From NCBI RefSeq assembly GCF_030063455.1, contig NZ_JASITB010000007.1:62001-126000 (forward strand): a DNA stretch of 64,000 bases, written 5' to 3'. How positions within the stretch are numbered: the first letter of the stretch is position 1; every line of letters starts with the position of its first letter. Below the pieces are notes generated by a model. That model was not told the DNA's origin. It searched no databases and saw only the letters and a program-made list of their open reading frames with translations. This document shows, in pieces, positions 12,131 through 26,586 of the stretch. A program made the position numbers and the translations under genes. The DNA is from Cryobacterium sp. PH31-O1. GTDB lineage: Bacteria; Actinomycetota; Actinomycetes; Actinomycetales; Microbacteriaceae.

Positions 12131-12137
12131 TCACTAC

Positions 12138-13022
12138 GTGCCTTCTTCAGATTCTGCCCTGCCCTCCACCGTGACTGCCCTGCGAAACCGAGCCATCAGC
12201 CTGCTCACCGCGGCCGGTGTGACCGACCCCGAGGTGGATTCCGACCTCTTGATCGGCCATGTGCTCGGCCAGAGCCGTGGCGAAGTGCAGGCCGGCAGCA
12301 TCCTGAACCGACCGATCAGCGCAGCGGATGCCGCCACCATCGACACCCTGCTGGCCCGCCGCAGCAGACGCGAACCACTCCAGCACATCACCGGACATGC
12401 TCCATTCCGCTCCCTGTCCCTGAACGTGGGGCCCGGCGTCTTCGTGCCGCGGCCCGAAACTGAGCAGGTCGCGCAGTTCGCCATCGACGCGTTGCGGTCC
12501 ATGCCCGATCCCGAACCGATCGGCGTCGACCTCGGCACCGGAAGCGGCGCAATCGCCTTAGCGCTGGCCACTGAGGTACCGCATGCGCGCATCTTCGCGA
12601 TTGAAAATTCCCCCGACGCTTTTCCCTGGACGACCCGCAACTTCGAGGAGGTCGCTGCTGGCAACGCCATCCTCGCCTTCGGCGACCTCGCCGGCGCCTT
12701 CGCAGAACTCGACGGAACGGTCGCCGTCGTCATCTCAAACCCCCCGTATATTCCAGTGGATGCGATCCCGCGCGACCCAGAGGTGCGCCTGTTCGACCCT
12801 GCCCACGCACTCTTTGGAGGCCCGGACGGCCTCGACGTGGTGCGCAGCGTGTCGGCCACCGGCCTGCGCCTGCTGCGCCCCGGCGGTGTGCTCGTGATCG
12901 AACACGGCGAGCTGCAGGGCGCAGACATTCGCGCGCTGCTGACGACTGACGGCTGGCGCGCAGCGGCCACGCATCGCGATTACACCAGCCGAGATCGGGC
13001 CACCACAGCCCTGCATCCCTGA
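12138..13022 (+). CDS. prmC: Release factor glutamine N5-methyltransferase
   Basis: SAM-dependent enzyme that methylates the GGQ glutamine of release factors. The SAM-binding motif VDLGTGSGAIALAL and the catalytic N-P-P-Y at residues 201-204 are present. The N-terminal helical domain that recognises the release factor precedes them. At 294 residues the length is normal. The start is GTG 12138, supported by the -10 box 7 bases upstream rather than by a ribosome site. Its substrate gene prfA is 1.8 kb upstream. Confidence 0.94.
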   Translation: MPSSDSALPSTVTALRNRAISLLTAAGVTDPEVDSDLLIGHVLGQSRGEVQAGSILNRPISAADAATIDTLLARRSRREPLQHITGHAPFRSLSLNVGPGVFVPRPETEQVAQFAIDALRSMPDPEPIGVDLGTGSGAIALALATEVPHARIFAIENSPDAFPWTTRNFEEVAAGNAILAFGDLAGAFAELDGTVAVVISNPPYIPVDAIPRDPEVRLFDPAHALFGGPDGLDVVRSVSATGLRLLRPGGVLVIEHGELQGADIRALLTTDGWRAAATHRDYTSRDRATTALHP

Positions 13023-13076
13023 CCTTTCGTTTGCGAGTGCGTGCGCGCACATCCGTTCTTCACAACCGCGCTGGGT

Positions 13077-13082
13077 TAGAAT
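13077..13082 (+). promoter_or_regulatory. -10 box for leaderless tsaC mRNA
   Basis: TAGAAT lies 8 bases before the ATG at 13091, with no ribosome-binding site between. The spacing fits transcription beginning at or very near the start codon. Confidence 0.45.
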
Positions 13083-13090
13083 TACGGCAA

Positions 13091-13930
13091 ATGACACGTA
13101 TCTACGATTGCACGAGCGAGTCGGACACGAGCCACTCGGACACGAGCCACTCGAACTACCAAGCGCACATTTCCCTGGCGCGCATGGCTATCGGCCGCGG
13201 GGCGCTCGTTGTCATCCCCACCGACACGGTCTACGGTGTCGCGGCTGACGCCTTCAACGCCGAGGCGGTGCAGCTGCTCCTCGACGCAAAAGGCCGCAGC
13301 CGCCAGTCACCGCCGCCCGTTCTCATTCCCGGGATCCCCACCCTCGACGCCCTCGCGGTCGACGTCCCCCAGCCCGTGCGCGACCTCGTCGCGGCGTTCT
13401 GGCCGGGCGGACTGACGGTCATCGTCAATGCCCAGCCGTCACTGGTCTGGGATCTCGGTGAAACCCGCGGCACCGTGGCGCTGCGCATGCCGAGCAATCA
13501 GATCGCGCTCGATCTGCTTGCCGCAACCGGCCCCCTGGCCGTATCGAGCGCCAACCTCAGCGGGATGCCCGCCACCCGGGACGCCCAGGCTGCCGAAGCG
13601 GCGCTTGGCGAGAGTATCGAGGTCTACCTCGACGGTGGAACCGCCGGAAGCACCTATGAGAGTGTGTTCGGCGAGTCCGGAGAGGGCTCATCGACGATAG
13701 TCGATGCCACCGGCTTCGAAACCAACGGCGGTTTTCTGCACATCGTGCGCAGCGGCGTCATCTCCGAAGACGCGATCGCGGCGGTCGTCGGCGACGTTCT
13801 CGCGGCTGCACCGGCCAGCCCCGGAGTGCCCACAGAACCGAGCGAAGCGGATGCGACCCCCACCATCGCCGCCCCGTCCCAGGATGCCGCCGACGAAGAC
13901 ACTCGGAACGAAACGGATGCCGGTCGGTAG
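13091..13930 (+). CDS. tsaC: Threonylcarbamoyl-AMP synthase (Sua5/YciO/YrdC)
   Basis: Makes L-threonylcarbamoyl-adenylate for the t6A modification of ANN-decoding tRNAs. The YrdC-fold core has PTDTVYGVAADA, the KGR...SPP substrate loop, FWPGGLTVI, and SSANLSGMPAT. The protein is 279 residues. After the core there is a roughly 50-residue Pro/Ala/Asp/Glu-rich tail with no recognisable domain, and near the N-terminus a 15-bp tandem duplication (13121-13150) gives SDTSHSDTSHS. ATG 13091 fits the -10 box upstream. wecA starts 3 bases after the stop, so the genes are co-transcribed. Confidence 0.92.
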   Translation: MTRIYDCTSESDTSHSDTSHSNYQAHISLARMAIGRGALVVIPTDTVYGVAADAFNAEAVQLLLDAKGRSRQSPPPVLIPGIPTLDALAVDVPQPVRDLVAAFWPGGLTVIVNAQPSLVWDLGETRGTVALRMPSNQIALDLLAATGPLAVSSANLSGMPATRDAQAAEAALGESIEVYLDGGTAGSTYESVFGESGEGSSTIVDATGFETNGGFLHIVRSGVISEDAIAAVVGDVLAAAPASPGVPTEPSEADATPTIAAPSQDAADEDTRNETDAGR

Positions 13931-13933
13931 CCC

Positions 13934-15202
13934 ATGACCCTTTTCTTCCTGCTCGCGCTCGTCTCGGCGATCGTCACGTTCGTGCTGTCGATCGTGGTCT
14001 ATAAACTCAGCCACAAGTATCGCCTCTACCCGAAAATTCGCGAACGCGACGTGCACACCCGCCCGACCCCGCGCCTCGGTGGCATCGCCATGTTCCTCGG
14101 CATTCTGGTCGCCTTCGGCATCGCCTATCTCATCGCTGGGGCCTTCGCTCCCTTGCGGCTGGTATTCGCCGATCCGCAGCAGATTCTCGCGATTCTCGGC
14201 GCAGCCCTGCTCATCGTGCTCGTTGGTGTCGCCGACGACATCTGGGACCTCGACTGGATGACCAAGCTCGCCGGCCAGTTCATCGCCGCCGGGCTGGTCG
14301 CCTGGCAGGGCGTGCAGATCTATTCCCTGCCCATCGGCGGGCTCACGGTCGGCAGCGGCTGGATGTCGATCGTGTTCACGGTCGTCGCCATCGTGGTGGT
14401 CATGAACATGATCAACTTCATCGACGGTCTTGACGGTCTGGTCACCGGGGTGGCCCTCATCGCCAACGGTGTGTTCTTTCTCTACAGCTACTTACTCGTG
14501 CGGGACACCTCGCCGACCAACTACTTCAACCTTGCCTCGCTCATCGCCGCCATCCTCGTCGGCGCCTGTGTGGGGTTCCTGCCGTTGAACTGGCACCCGG
14601 CCAAGATGTTCATGGGCGATGCCGGTGCACTACTCGTCGGCCTGCTCATGGCAACGAGCGCGATCGCCATCACCGGCCAGATCGACCCAACCGCTATCAA
14701 TCGTTCGCAGTTGTTCCCGGCGTTCATTCCCATTATGCTGCCGGTGGCGATCATGATCATTCCATTGCTCGACTTCGGGCTCGCCGTGTTCCGGCGGGTG
14801 CGGGCCGGCAAGTCGCCCTTCAGCGCCGACCGAAAACACCTGCACCACCGACTGCTCGATATGGGACACTCGCACCTGCATGCCGTACTGATTTTCTATG
14901 GGTGGACAGCCGCAGCATCCGTCGGGTGCCTGCTCTATTACATCCTGCCGGTCTACTTCGCCCTGCCAACGTGGTACGCCACCATTTTTCTGGTGACCTC
15001 GCTGCTGACCTGCACGTTCGTCACTCTCGCCCCGCTCGGCCGCCGTAAAACCGGCGAATGGGCCAGTCAGTCGGCACCGGCCCAGATCGCCGTCCTCGAC
15101 CAGTTCGATCCGCTCGACGAAGCGGCCGCGCCAGCCCCACCCGCCCCAACACCGACACGAGCGACCGCCCACGCGGCGGCACCTGCCGAGGAGAACGTAT
15201 GA
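13934..15202 (+). CDS. wecA: Polyprenyl-phosphate GlcNAc-1-phosphate transferase (WecA/MraY family)
   Basis: Integral membrane transferase that loads UDP-N-acetylhexosamine-1-phosphate onto decaprenyl phosphate to start cell-wall arabinogalactan-linker or teichoic-type polymers. About ten to eleven membrane segments are visible. The cytoplasmic catalytic motifs VADDIWDLDW, NMINFIDGLDGLVTG and FMGDAGALLVG are those of the family, and KHLHHRLLDMGHS is the conserved histidine loop. A Pro/Ala-rich tail closes the 422-residue protein. Actinobacteria usually carry this gene just upstream of the ATP synthase operon, as here. The stop overlaps the next start by 4 nt. Confidence 0.92.
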   Translation: MTLFFLLALVSAIVTFVLSIVVYKLSHKYRLYPKIRERDVHTRPTPRLGGIAMFLGILVAFGIAYLIAGAFAPLRLVFADPQQILAILGAALLIVLVGVADDIWDLDWMTKLAGQFIAAGLVAWQGVQIYSLPIGGLTVGSGWMSIVFTVVAIVVVMNMINFIDGLDGLVTGVALIANGVFFLYSYLLVRDTSPTNYFNLASLIAAILVGACVGFLPLNWHPAKMFMGDAGALLVGLLMATSAIAITGQIDPTAINRSQLFPAFIPIMLPVAIMIIPLLDFGLAVFRRVRAGKSPFSADRKHLHHRLLDMGHSHLHAVLIFYGWTAAASVGCLLYYILPVYFALPTWYATIFLVTSLLTCTFVTLAPLGRRKTGEWASQSAPAQIAVLDQFDPLDEAAAPAPPAPTPTRATAHAAAPAEENV

Positions 15203-15681
15203 CCAGCGCCAGCCCACCAGCTTCAACACCTACCCAGGCAACGTCCATCCCGGTGCTGCGTCGCATCCTGATCTACGGGGGCTGGGTCGCACTCGGAATC
15301 GCCGTGATCGGTTGCGTCATCGGCTATTTCGTCGATGGTGGCAGCGGAGTGCTCAGCGCCCTGATCGGAACGATCATGTCGGTCGCTTTCATGGGCATCA
15401 CGGCAGGCAGTATTCTTTTGGCCAATCGGGTTGCCGGCAACGAGTCGGCGATCGGTGGCTTCTTCGGCATCATCATGGGCGGCTGGTTGCTCAAGTTCGT
15501 CGTGTTTCTGGTACTACTCGTCGTGCTGCAGGACCGTGAGTGGATCCAACCGATGGTGCTGTTCTTCTGCATCATCGCCGGCGTCGTGGGGTCCCTCGTG
15601 GTCGATGCCGTCGTCGTGATGAAAAGCCGAATGCCCTACGTCAGCGACGTCACATTGCCCCCCGCTCCGGTCGACGACTAA
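15199..15681 (+). CDS. AtpI-like small membrane protein
   Basis: A 160-residue protein with four predicted membrane helices (about residues 22-44, 50-75, 86-110 and 114-138) and short cytoplasmic tails. Sequence identity to AtpI cannot be judged by eye. Position, size and topology match the AtpI-like protein (ATP synthase assembly or Mg uptake) that precedes atpB in actinobacteria. ATG 15199 overlaps the wecA stop in an ATGA junction, so it belongs to the tsaC-wecA transcript, while the ATP synthase genes appear to have their own promoter downstream. Confidence 0.7.
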   Translation: MTSASPPASTPTQATSIPVLRRILIYGGWVALGIAVIGCVIGYFVDGGSGVLSALIGTIMSVAFMGITAGSILLANRVAGNESAIGGFFGIIMGGWLLKFVVFLVLLVVLQDREWIQPMVLFFCIIAGVVGSLVVDAVVVMKSRMPYVSDVTLPPAPVDD

Positions 15682-15738
15682 CCCTGCGACCCATCCACCC
15701 ACGGATACCGCCCTCGATTCGGCTCAGCGCCTGATCTT

Positions 15739-15747
15739 TGCTAGAGT
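15739..15747 (+). promoter_or_regulatory. Candidate extended -10 promoter of the atp operon
   Basis: TGCTAGAGT exactly fits TGnTAnnnT. A weak -35, TTCGGC, lies at 15718-15723 with an 18-base spacer. The predicted transcript starts near 15754, just before atpB. Confidence 0.45.
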
Positions 15748-15774
15748 AAACACCGATCCAACCCCGGTTTGCAC

Positions 15775-16958
<1,184 letters not shown>

Positions 16959-16975
16959 ACCTCTTCACTACTTAA

Positions 16976-17548
<573 letters not shown>

Positions 17549-17551
17549 CAA

Positions 17552-18367
17552 ATGGGAAGCGCCACCAGAGAAGCACTCGCCACATCGAGGGCGGCACTGT
17601 CCGTCCCCGGCGGCACGACTGATCTGGCGACGGGCGAAAGCCTTTTCGGCGCCGGTCGAGTGATCGGGTCGTCGTCCCAGCTGTTGTCGGCACTCGGCGA
17701 CGCGTCAGCGGATGCTGCGGCCAAGGTCACTCTCGTGCGTGCCGTTTTCGGCACCAACGTGACACCTCGGGCTCTTGACCTGCTCGCAGCCGCCGTGTCA
17801 GAACGCTGGTCCAGCCACGACGACCTGCTCGCCGGGATCGAAGAACTGGGCTTGCGGGCATCCGCTCTCTCTGTTTCGGCAGATTTGGCGGCGCCAGCCA
17901 CGACGTCCATCGAGGGCGAGCTCTTCGCCTTCGGAAAGACGGTCTCGTCAGACGCTGAGCTGGAGCTGGCTCTGGCCAGCAAGCTTGGCAAGGTCGAGGC
18001 CAAAGTAGCACTCGTCGAGAAGCTTCTGGCCGGCAAGGTATCCGGACAGACGCTTGCTATTGTTCGGCACCTGGTGCAGCAGCCTCGCGGCCGCCGCATC
18101 GGCGAACTGCTGCGACACGCAGCAGCCGTCGTCGCTGACCAGTCCGGCACGTCGATCGCGACCATCACGTCGGCGAGCGTTCTCACGCCCGCCCAGCTCG
18201 ACCGCTTGCAGAAGAATCTCCAGGAACGCCACGGACGGGCACTCACCATCAACCAGGTCGTTGACCCGGCTCTGGTCGGCGGAGTGCGCGTACAAATCGG
18301 CGACCTGGTCATCGACGGCAGCATCGCAACCCGCCTGGCTGATTTGAGACTCCAGCTCGCTCGCTGA
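17552..18367 (+). CDS. atpH: ATP synthase F1 subunit delta
   Basis: Joins the F1 alpha/beta head to the b-subunit stalk. At 271 residues it is longer than the roughly 180-residue enterobacterial form, as is usual for actinobacteria. The C-terminal signature ALTINQVVDPALVGGVRVQIGDLVIDGS is diagnostic. The N-terminal helical bundle is Ala/Leu-rich and poorly conserved. It starts with ATG 17552 right after atpF; a gap of about 115 bases containing only the atpA ribosome site follows. Confidence 0.94.
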   Translation: MGSATREALATSRAALSVPGGTTDLATGESLFGAGRVIGSSSQLLSALGDASADAAAKVTLVRAVFGTNVTPRALDLLAAAVSERWSSHDDLLAGIEELGLRASALSVSADLAAPATTSIEGELFAFGKTVSSDAELELALASKLGKVEAKVALVEKLLAGKVSGQTLAIVRHLVQQPRGRRIGELLRHAAAVVADQSGTSIATITSASVLTPAQLDRLQKNLQERHGRALTINQVVDPALVGGVRVQIGDLVIDGSIATRLADLRLQLAR

Positions 18368-18484
18368 TTCTGGCGCAGTGCGACAGAAGAAGCAGCACCA
18401 CAAACCCAGCAGTACCAGATGACTCAGGGCGGCAGCGTCCTCGAACAGACAGAACCTGTACAGCCGTACAGAAAAGGGAAGATG

Positions 18485-20122
<1,638 letters not shown>

Positions 20123-20188
20123 TCCTCGCCGATTCGCGCGATGCAGAACCACTGACGAAACCACACTGAAAGACAAGGAAGCAGACAC

Positions 20189-22574
<2,386 letters not shown>

Positions 22575-22576
22575 GC

Positions 22577-22846
22577 ATGGCGAAGTCGCTGTCCGTCAGC
22601 GTTGTGTCGGCCGACCACCAGGTCTGGACCGGCGAAGCGACGATGGTTGTAGCCAAGACCGTCGAGGGCGAGATCGGCATCCTGGCCGGTCACGAACCGA
22701 TGTTGGCGATTCTGGCGCTGGGCGACGTTCGTCTTACCCTTGCCGATGGCTCCAAGGTCGTCGCCAAGGCTGAAGACGGTTTTCTGTCGGTCGACAACGA
22801 CATGGTCACCATCGTGGCCCGCAAGGCCGAACTCGTCGGTTCGTAA
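22577..22846 (+). CDS. atpC: ATP synthase F1 subunit epsilon
   Basis: Small subunit of the central stalk that regulates ATP hydrolysis. The 89-residue protein contains only the N-terminal beta-sandwich (GEIGILAGHEPMLAIL). The C-terminal helical hairpin that inhibits hydrolysis in E. coli is shortened to a single stub, as in several actinobacteria. The start ATG 22577 is two bases after the atpD stop, with GGAG inside the end of atpD. It is the last gene of the operon. Confidence 0.94.
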   Translation: MAKSLSVSVVSADHQVWTGEATMVVAKTVEGEIGILAGHEPMLAILALGDVRLTLADGSKVVAKAEDGFLSVDNDMVTIVARKAELVGS

Positions 22847-22866
22847 CCCGCGGGTCTGCAACACCA

Positions 22867-23712
22867 GTGCTGATACTGCTTCCGCCGTCGGAGACGAAAC
22901 GCTCCGGCGGCGAAGCTGTACCCCTGGACTTCACGCGCCTCGCTTATCCAAGCCTGAACGCTAAGCGCCGCACGCTTGCACGTGCGCTCGTCGCCCTGTC
23001 ACAGCAACCGGACGAAGCCCGTACCGCCCTCAAACTGGGCCGTACGCAGCTGTTCGAGATCGACCGCAACCGCGAAGTACTGTCGTCTCCGACCCTGCCG
23101 GTCATCGACCGGTATACCGGGGTGCTCTTCGACGGGTTGGATTCCGCTACCCTGTCGGTCGCCCAGCGGGAGTTCGCTCACGCGCACCTTGCCGTGCACT
23201 CCGCACTGCTCGGACCGCTCGCGGCACTCGACCCGATACCGGCCTACCGGCTGTCGCACGATTCGCGCGTGCCGACACTGACCATGGCACAGCAATCAGT
23301 AAAGGCGTACACACTAAGGCAACACTGGAACATCGATGTTGCGAAGGTGCTCGGCCAGAGTGAGGGGCTGCTGCTCGACTTCCGGTCAGAGGCCTACGTT
23401 GCCCTCGGCGCCCGACCCCTGCGCCCGGACTCGCTGTATCTACGAGTCGTCGCCGACGCGGGGAACGGTCAGAAGCGGGCCCTGAATCACTTCAACAAGA
23501 AGTCCAAGGGTGAATTCACCCGAGCGTTGCTCGACCAGCAGCACGATTTTCTCACCCCCTCAGAACTGATCGACTGGGCGCGATCGGTCGGAATCCGCCT
23601 CGCAGCGGGCGCACCCGGAGAACTTGAGCTCGTTGTTGAGCAGAACCTGGCCTCGGCGGGCCGACCAGCGTCGTCGACTATCTATACCGGGGCTGAGCTA
23701 TGCCGGGGATGA
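22867..23712 (+). CDS. yaaA: YaaA family (UPF0246) peroxide-stress protein
   Basis: Belongs to the YaaA/DUF328 family, whose E. coli member limits free intracellular iron during peroxide stress and binds DNA. The family start LILLPPSETK, the segment HFNKKSKGEFTRALL near the C-terminus, and KNSVY-like LRPDSLYLRVV support this. The length is 281 residues against about 250 for E. coli. The GTG start lies 20 bases after atpC, so read-through from the atp operon is likely. The role in this organism is inferred from the family only. Confidence 0.82.
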   Translation: MLILLPPSETKRSGGEAVPLDFTRLAYPSLNAKRRTLARALVALSQQPDEARTALKLGRTQLFEIDRNREVLSSPTLPVIDRYTGVLFDGLDSATLSVAQREFAHAHLAVHSALLGPLAALDPIPAYRLSHDSRVPTLTMAQQSVKAYTLRQHWNIDVAKVLGQSEGLLLDFRSEAYVALGARPLRPDSLYLRVVADAGNGQKRALNHFNKKSKGEFTRALLDQQHDFLTPSELIDWARSVGIRLAAGAPGELELVVEQNLASAGRPASSTIYTGAELCRG

Positions 23713-23725
23713 TCTAGGCGGGCGT

Positions 23726-23731
23726 TAGGCT
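23726..23731 (+). promoter_or_regulatory. -10 box for leaderless mdh mRNA
   Basis: TAGGCT is 6 bases before the mdh GTG, with no ribosome-binding site. The geometry is that of a leaderless transcript. Confidence 0.45.
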
Positions 23732-23737
23732 GGGCGC

Positions 23738-24793
23738 GTGAGTACACACATCGGCACATCCCCCGCAGCGGTAGCGGCATCCGTCAACGTTCCCATTCAT
23801 CGGCAACCGGTCAACGTGACCGTCACAGGAGCGGGCGGACAGATCGGCTACGCACTCTTATTCCGCATTGCGGCCGGCGCGCTGCTTGGTCCGACGACGC
23901 CCGTCCGGCTGACCCTGCTGGAGATACCCCAGGGGTTGAAAGCCGCCGAGGGTACCGCTCTTGAACTTGAAGACTGTGCCTTCGATCTGCTGCGCGGGGT
24001 GACAGTCACCGATGACCCCGCTGTCGCCTTTGCCGGCGTCAATATTGCGCTGCTGGTCGGATCTCGTCCGCGAGGGCCTGGCATGGAGCGTGCCGATCTG
24101 CTCGAGGCCAACGGCCGTATATTCGGCCCACAGGGCGCCGCCATAAACGCCGGAGCCGCCGAGGATGTGCGCGTGCTCGTGGTGGGCAACCCGGCCAACA
24201 CGAACGCTCTCATCGCTGCCGCCCACGCACCAGACGTCCCGTCTGAGCGATTCACCGCGATGACCCGGCTCGACCACAACCGTGCTGTCGGGCAGCTCGC
24301 CAACCATCTCGACGTCAACGTCGGAGCAATCCACGGCTTGACCGTGTGGGGAAACCACTCGGCCAGCCAGTATCCGGACGTCTTTCACGCCACCGCGGAG
24401 GGCCGAGCGGTTCGAGACCTCGTCGATGAGCAGTGGCTGGCGCAGACCTTTATCCCGCGAGTGGCCCAACGCGGATCGGAGATCATCGCTGTGCGCGGAG
24501 GATCGTCGGTCGCCTCTGCTGCCAACGCAGCCATTGACCATGTTGCTGACTGGGTCACCGGGCGCGGTTCGGAGTGGACCAGTGCCGGGGTGGTTTCCGA
24601 CGGTTCCTACGATGTTCCGCCCGGATTGGTGTGCTCGTTCCCGGTGCGTTCGGTCGATGGTCAGTGGCGCATCGTGACGGGGCTGGAACGCAACGAGTTC
24701 TCGCGAAGCCGTATCGCGGCATCCGTTGCCGAGTTGGTCGAGGAACGAGATGCGGTGCGGGCGTTGGGCCTGCTGCCGCTCGGTCGCCGCTAA
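23738..24793 (+). CDS. mdh: Malate dehydrogenase
   Basis: NAD-dependent oxidation of malate to oxaloacetate in the citric acid cycle. The nucleotide motif [17 protein letters not shown] lies at about residues 30-46. The mobile-loop arginines occur in [23 protein letters not shown] carries the catalytic aspartate region, and the catalytic histidine is H207 in [12 protein letters not shown]. The length of 351 residues includes about 25 extra N-terminal residues compared with the usual 325-330. GTG 23738 is chosen from the leaderless -10 box; a shorter start cannot be excluded. This is the dimeric, cytosolic-type group II MDH. Confidence 0.94.
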   Translation: MSTHIGTSPAAVAASVNVPIHRQPVNVTVTGAGGQIGYALLFRIAAGALLGPTTPVRLTLLEIPQGLKAAEGTALELEDCAFDLLRGVTVTDDPAVAFAGVNIALLVGSRPRGPGMERADLLEANGRIFGPQGAAINAGAAEDVRVLVVGNPANTNALIAAAHAPDVPSERFTAMTRLDHNRAVGQLANHLDVNVGAIHGLTVWGNHSASQYPDVFHATAEGRAVRDLVDEQWLAQTFIPRVAQRGSEIIAVRGGSSVASAANAAIDHVADWVTGRGSEWTSAGVVSDGSYDVPPGLVCSFPVRSVDGQWRIVTGLERNEFSRSRIAASVAELVEERDAVRALGLLPLGRR

Positions 24794-24830
24794 AGGCCAC
24801 GGGAGGGCGTTCATCGGCGCGGCGGCACCG

Positions 24831-25355
24831 CTACCGGTGCACGATTCCTTCGTGATCAAGCAGCCACGCTTTGGTCGGGATTCCCTGGCCGGCGCTGTAG
24901 CCGGTGATCTGGCCGCTCGAGGCGAGCACCCGGTGGCAGCCGATGATGATCGGTACCGGGTTGGCGCCGACCGCCCCGCCGATGGCACGGCCAGAACCGG
25001 AGCGGCCGATTGTGCTGCCGAGTGCTCCGTAGGAGATGACATCGCCGAACTTGAGAGTCGCCAGCCGCGCCCAGACGCTGCGTTGAAACTCGGTGCCGCG
25101 GGTCAGATGCACGGGGACGTCGAAGGACTGCCGCGTTCCGGCGAAGTACTCGGCGAGCTGTTCGGCGGCCCGCCGCAGCACAAGGGAGGACGTCTCTGGA
25201 ATCGTCTCGAGCGGCAGCTGGCCGTCGGTTTCGATGGAGAGGGAGAGGATGCCCGCGTCGTCGGCGGTCAGTTCCAGGCGACCGATGGGACTGGGAAGGC
25301 GAAGGAGCGCGTTCGCTGTCTGTGTACGCGCGGGTTGCGTCGGGATGCTGTGCAT
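24831..25355 (-). CDS. ogt: Methylated-DNA--protein-cysteine S-methyltransferase
   Basis: Suicide repair protein that moves the alkyl group from O6-alkylguanine to its own cysteine. The acceptor is C140 in IIIGCHRVL. The helix-turn-helix DNA-binding segment FQRSVWARLATLKFGDVISYG and the recognition wing GAVGANP precede it. The residue before the cysteine is glycine rather than the commonest proline. The length is 174 aa. It is divergent from the aldo/keto reductase, with both promoters in a gap of about 110 bases. No Ada-type regulatory domain is present. Confidence 0.92.
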   Translation of the reverse strand: MHSIPTQPARTQTANALLRLPSPIGRLELTADDAGILSLSIETDGQLPLETIPETSSLVLRRAAEQLAEYFAGTRQSFDVPVHLTRGTEFQRSVWARLATLKFGDVISYGALGSTIGRSGSGRAIGGAVGANPVPIIIGCHRVLASSGQITGYSAGQGIPTKAWLLDHEGIVHR

Positions 25356-25361
25356 GATTCG

Positions 25362-25367
25362 ACTGTA
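25362..25367 (-). promoter_or_regulatory. -10 box for leaderless ogt mRNA
   Basis: On the reverse strand TACAGT lies 6 bases before the ogt ATG, with no ribosome-binding site. Confidence 0.45.
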
Positions 25368-25456
25368 GCCGCCGCCTCCACCTCGACCTCGCGGGTTTCG
25401 GACATCGGTGCCCGACCCGTGAAAACCTGAGCCTGTGCAGGAGAAGGCTCCCGTTC

Positions 25457-25462
25457 TATTCT
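25457..25462 (+). promoter_or_regulatory. -10 box for leaderless aldo/keto reductase mRNA
   Basis: TATTCT, close to consensus, lies 6 bases before ATG 25469. An AAGG is present but directly abuts the ATG, too near to act as a ribosome site. Confidence 0.5.
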
Positions 25463-25468
25463 GTAAGG

Positions 25469-26431
25469 ATGGCGCAGATTGAATATCGCAGACTTGGCTC
25501 GTCGGGCCTGACCGTGTCGACGATCGGACTCGGGTGTAATAACTTCGGTCGCACCGGCACGGCGTCGGAGAGTCAGGACGGTACGACCGCTGTCATTGAC
25601 GCGGCCTTGGAAGCGGGCGTGACACTGTTCGACACCGCCGATATCTACGGTGCCGAGCGCGGATTGAGCGAAACGCTCATGGGTCACTCCCTCCGCGGTA
25701 AGCGTGATCAGATTGTGCTCGCCTCCAAGTTCGGCATGGACATGGGCGGGTTGAACGGTCCGGACTGGGATGCTCGCGGCTCGCGCCGATACATCCGCCT
25801 GGCCGTTGAGGCGTCTCTTCGACGGCTGCAGACCGACTGGATCGACCTGTACCAGTTGCACGTTCCTGACCCGTCGACGCCGATCGAGGAGACCCTGGCG
25901 ACGCTCGACGATCTCATCACGGAGGGCAAGATTCGTTACATCGGTCATTCGAACCTGGCCGGCTGGCAGATCGCCGAGGCCGAGTTCACGGCCCGCATGA
26001 ACGGACACCCCGCGTTCATCTCCAGTCAGAACGAGTACAGCCTGCTCGTGCGTGACGCCGAAGACGAGGTGCTGCCGGCCGTCAACGCTTACGGCCTGGG
26101 CTTTCTACCCTTCTTTCCGCTCTACAACGGCCTGTTCACCGGCAAGTTCTCCCGCGCTGGTGGGCCGGCCGACAGCCGGATCATGATGATTCGGCGGCAT
26201 CTCGCCGACGACGCCCCCTGGGACAAGATCGAGCAGTACGAGCGCTGGTGTGACGTGCGCGGGACGACCATGTTGGCGGCGACGTTCGCGTGGTTGCTGG
26301 CCCAGCCGGGGCTGACCAGCGTCATCGCGGGGGCCACCAAGCCGGAGCAGATCGTTCAGAACGCGACAGCGGCAACGTCCTGGCAGCCCTCCGCCGAGGA
26401 GGTCGCCTTCATATCGAACCTCTTCGCCTGA
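25469..26431 (+). CDS. Aldo/keto reductase
   Basis: NADPH-dependent TIM-barrel reductase of carbonyl compounds. The catalytic aspartate and tyrosine lie in FDTADIYG, the lysine in LASKFG, and the histidine in DLYQLHVPD. The C-terminal ATKPEQIVQNATA is the cofactor phosphate-binding segment. At 320 residues it resembles the YhdN/Tas-type (AKR11-14) bacterial reductases. The substrate cannot be told from sequence. The gene stands alone between ogt and the ABC exporter pair. Confidence 0.9.
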   Translation: MAQIEYRRLGSSGLTVSTIGLGCNNFGRTGTASESQDGTTAVIDAALEAGVTLFDTADIYGAERGLSETLMGHSLRGKRDQIVLASKFGMDMGGLNGPDWDARGSRRYIRLAVEASLRRLQTDWIDLYQLHVPDPSTPIEETLATLDDLITEGKIRYIGHSNLAGWQIAEAEFTARMNGHPAFISSQNEYSLLVRDAEDEVLPAVNAYGLGFLPFFPLYNGLFTGKFSRAGGPADSRIMMIRRHLADDAPWDKIEQYERWCDVRGTTMLAATFAWLLAQPGLTSVIAGATKPEQIVQNATAATSWQPSAEEVAFISNLFA

Positions 26432-26586
26432 CCGCCTGACCGGGCGTCGGCACCTGAGTTCGTAATTTATGCGCAGAGCGCAATATTTCGGTCGACGACG
26501 AACTAAAAAGAGTGCACTATTGCATCAGTGGATGCTGCGCCGAACCTTTGGTCGGGCGGGCCACCGATTTCTACTAGGAGAATTTC

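Noticed and set aside
24831..25355. Gly instead of Pro before the acceptor cysteine of Ogt as a sign of inactivity
   Set aside because: The Cys-His-Arg core, helix-turn-helix and downstream residues are intact, and this position tolerates change in the family as far as I recall, so it was kept only as a note.
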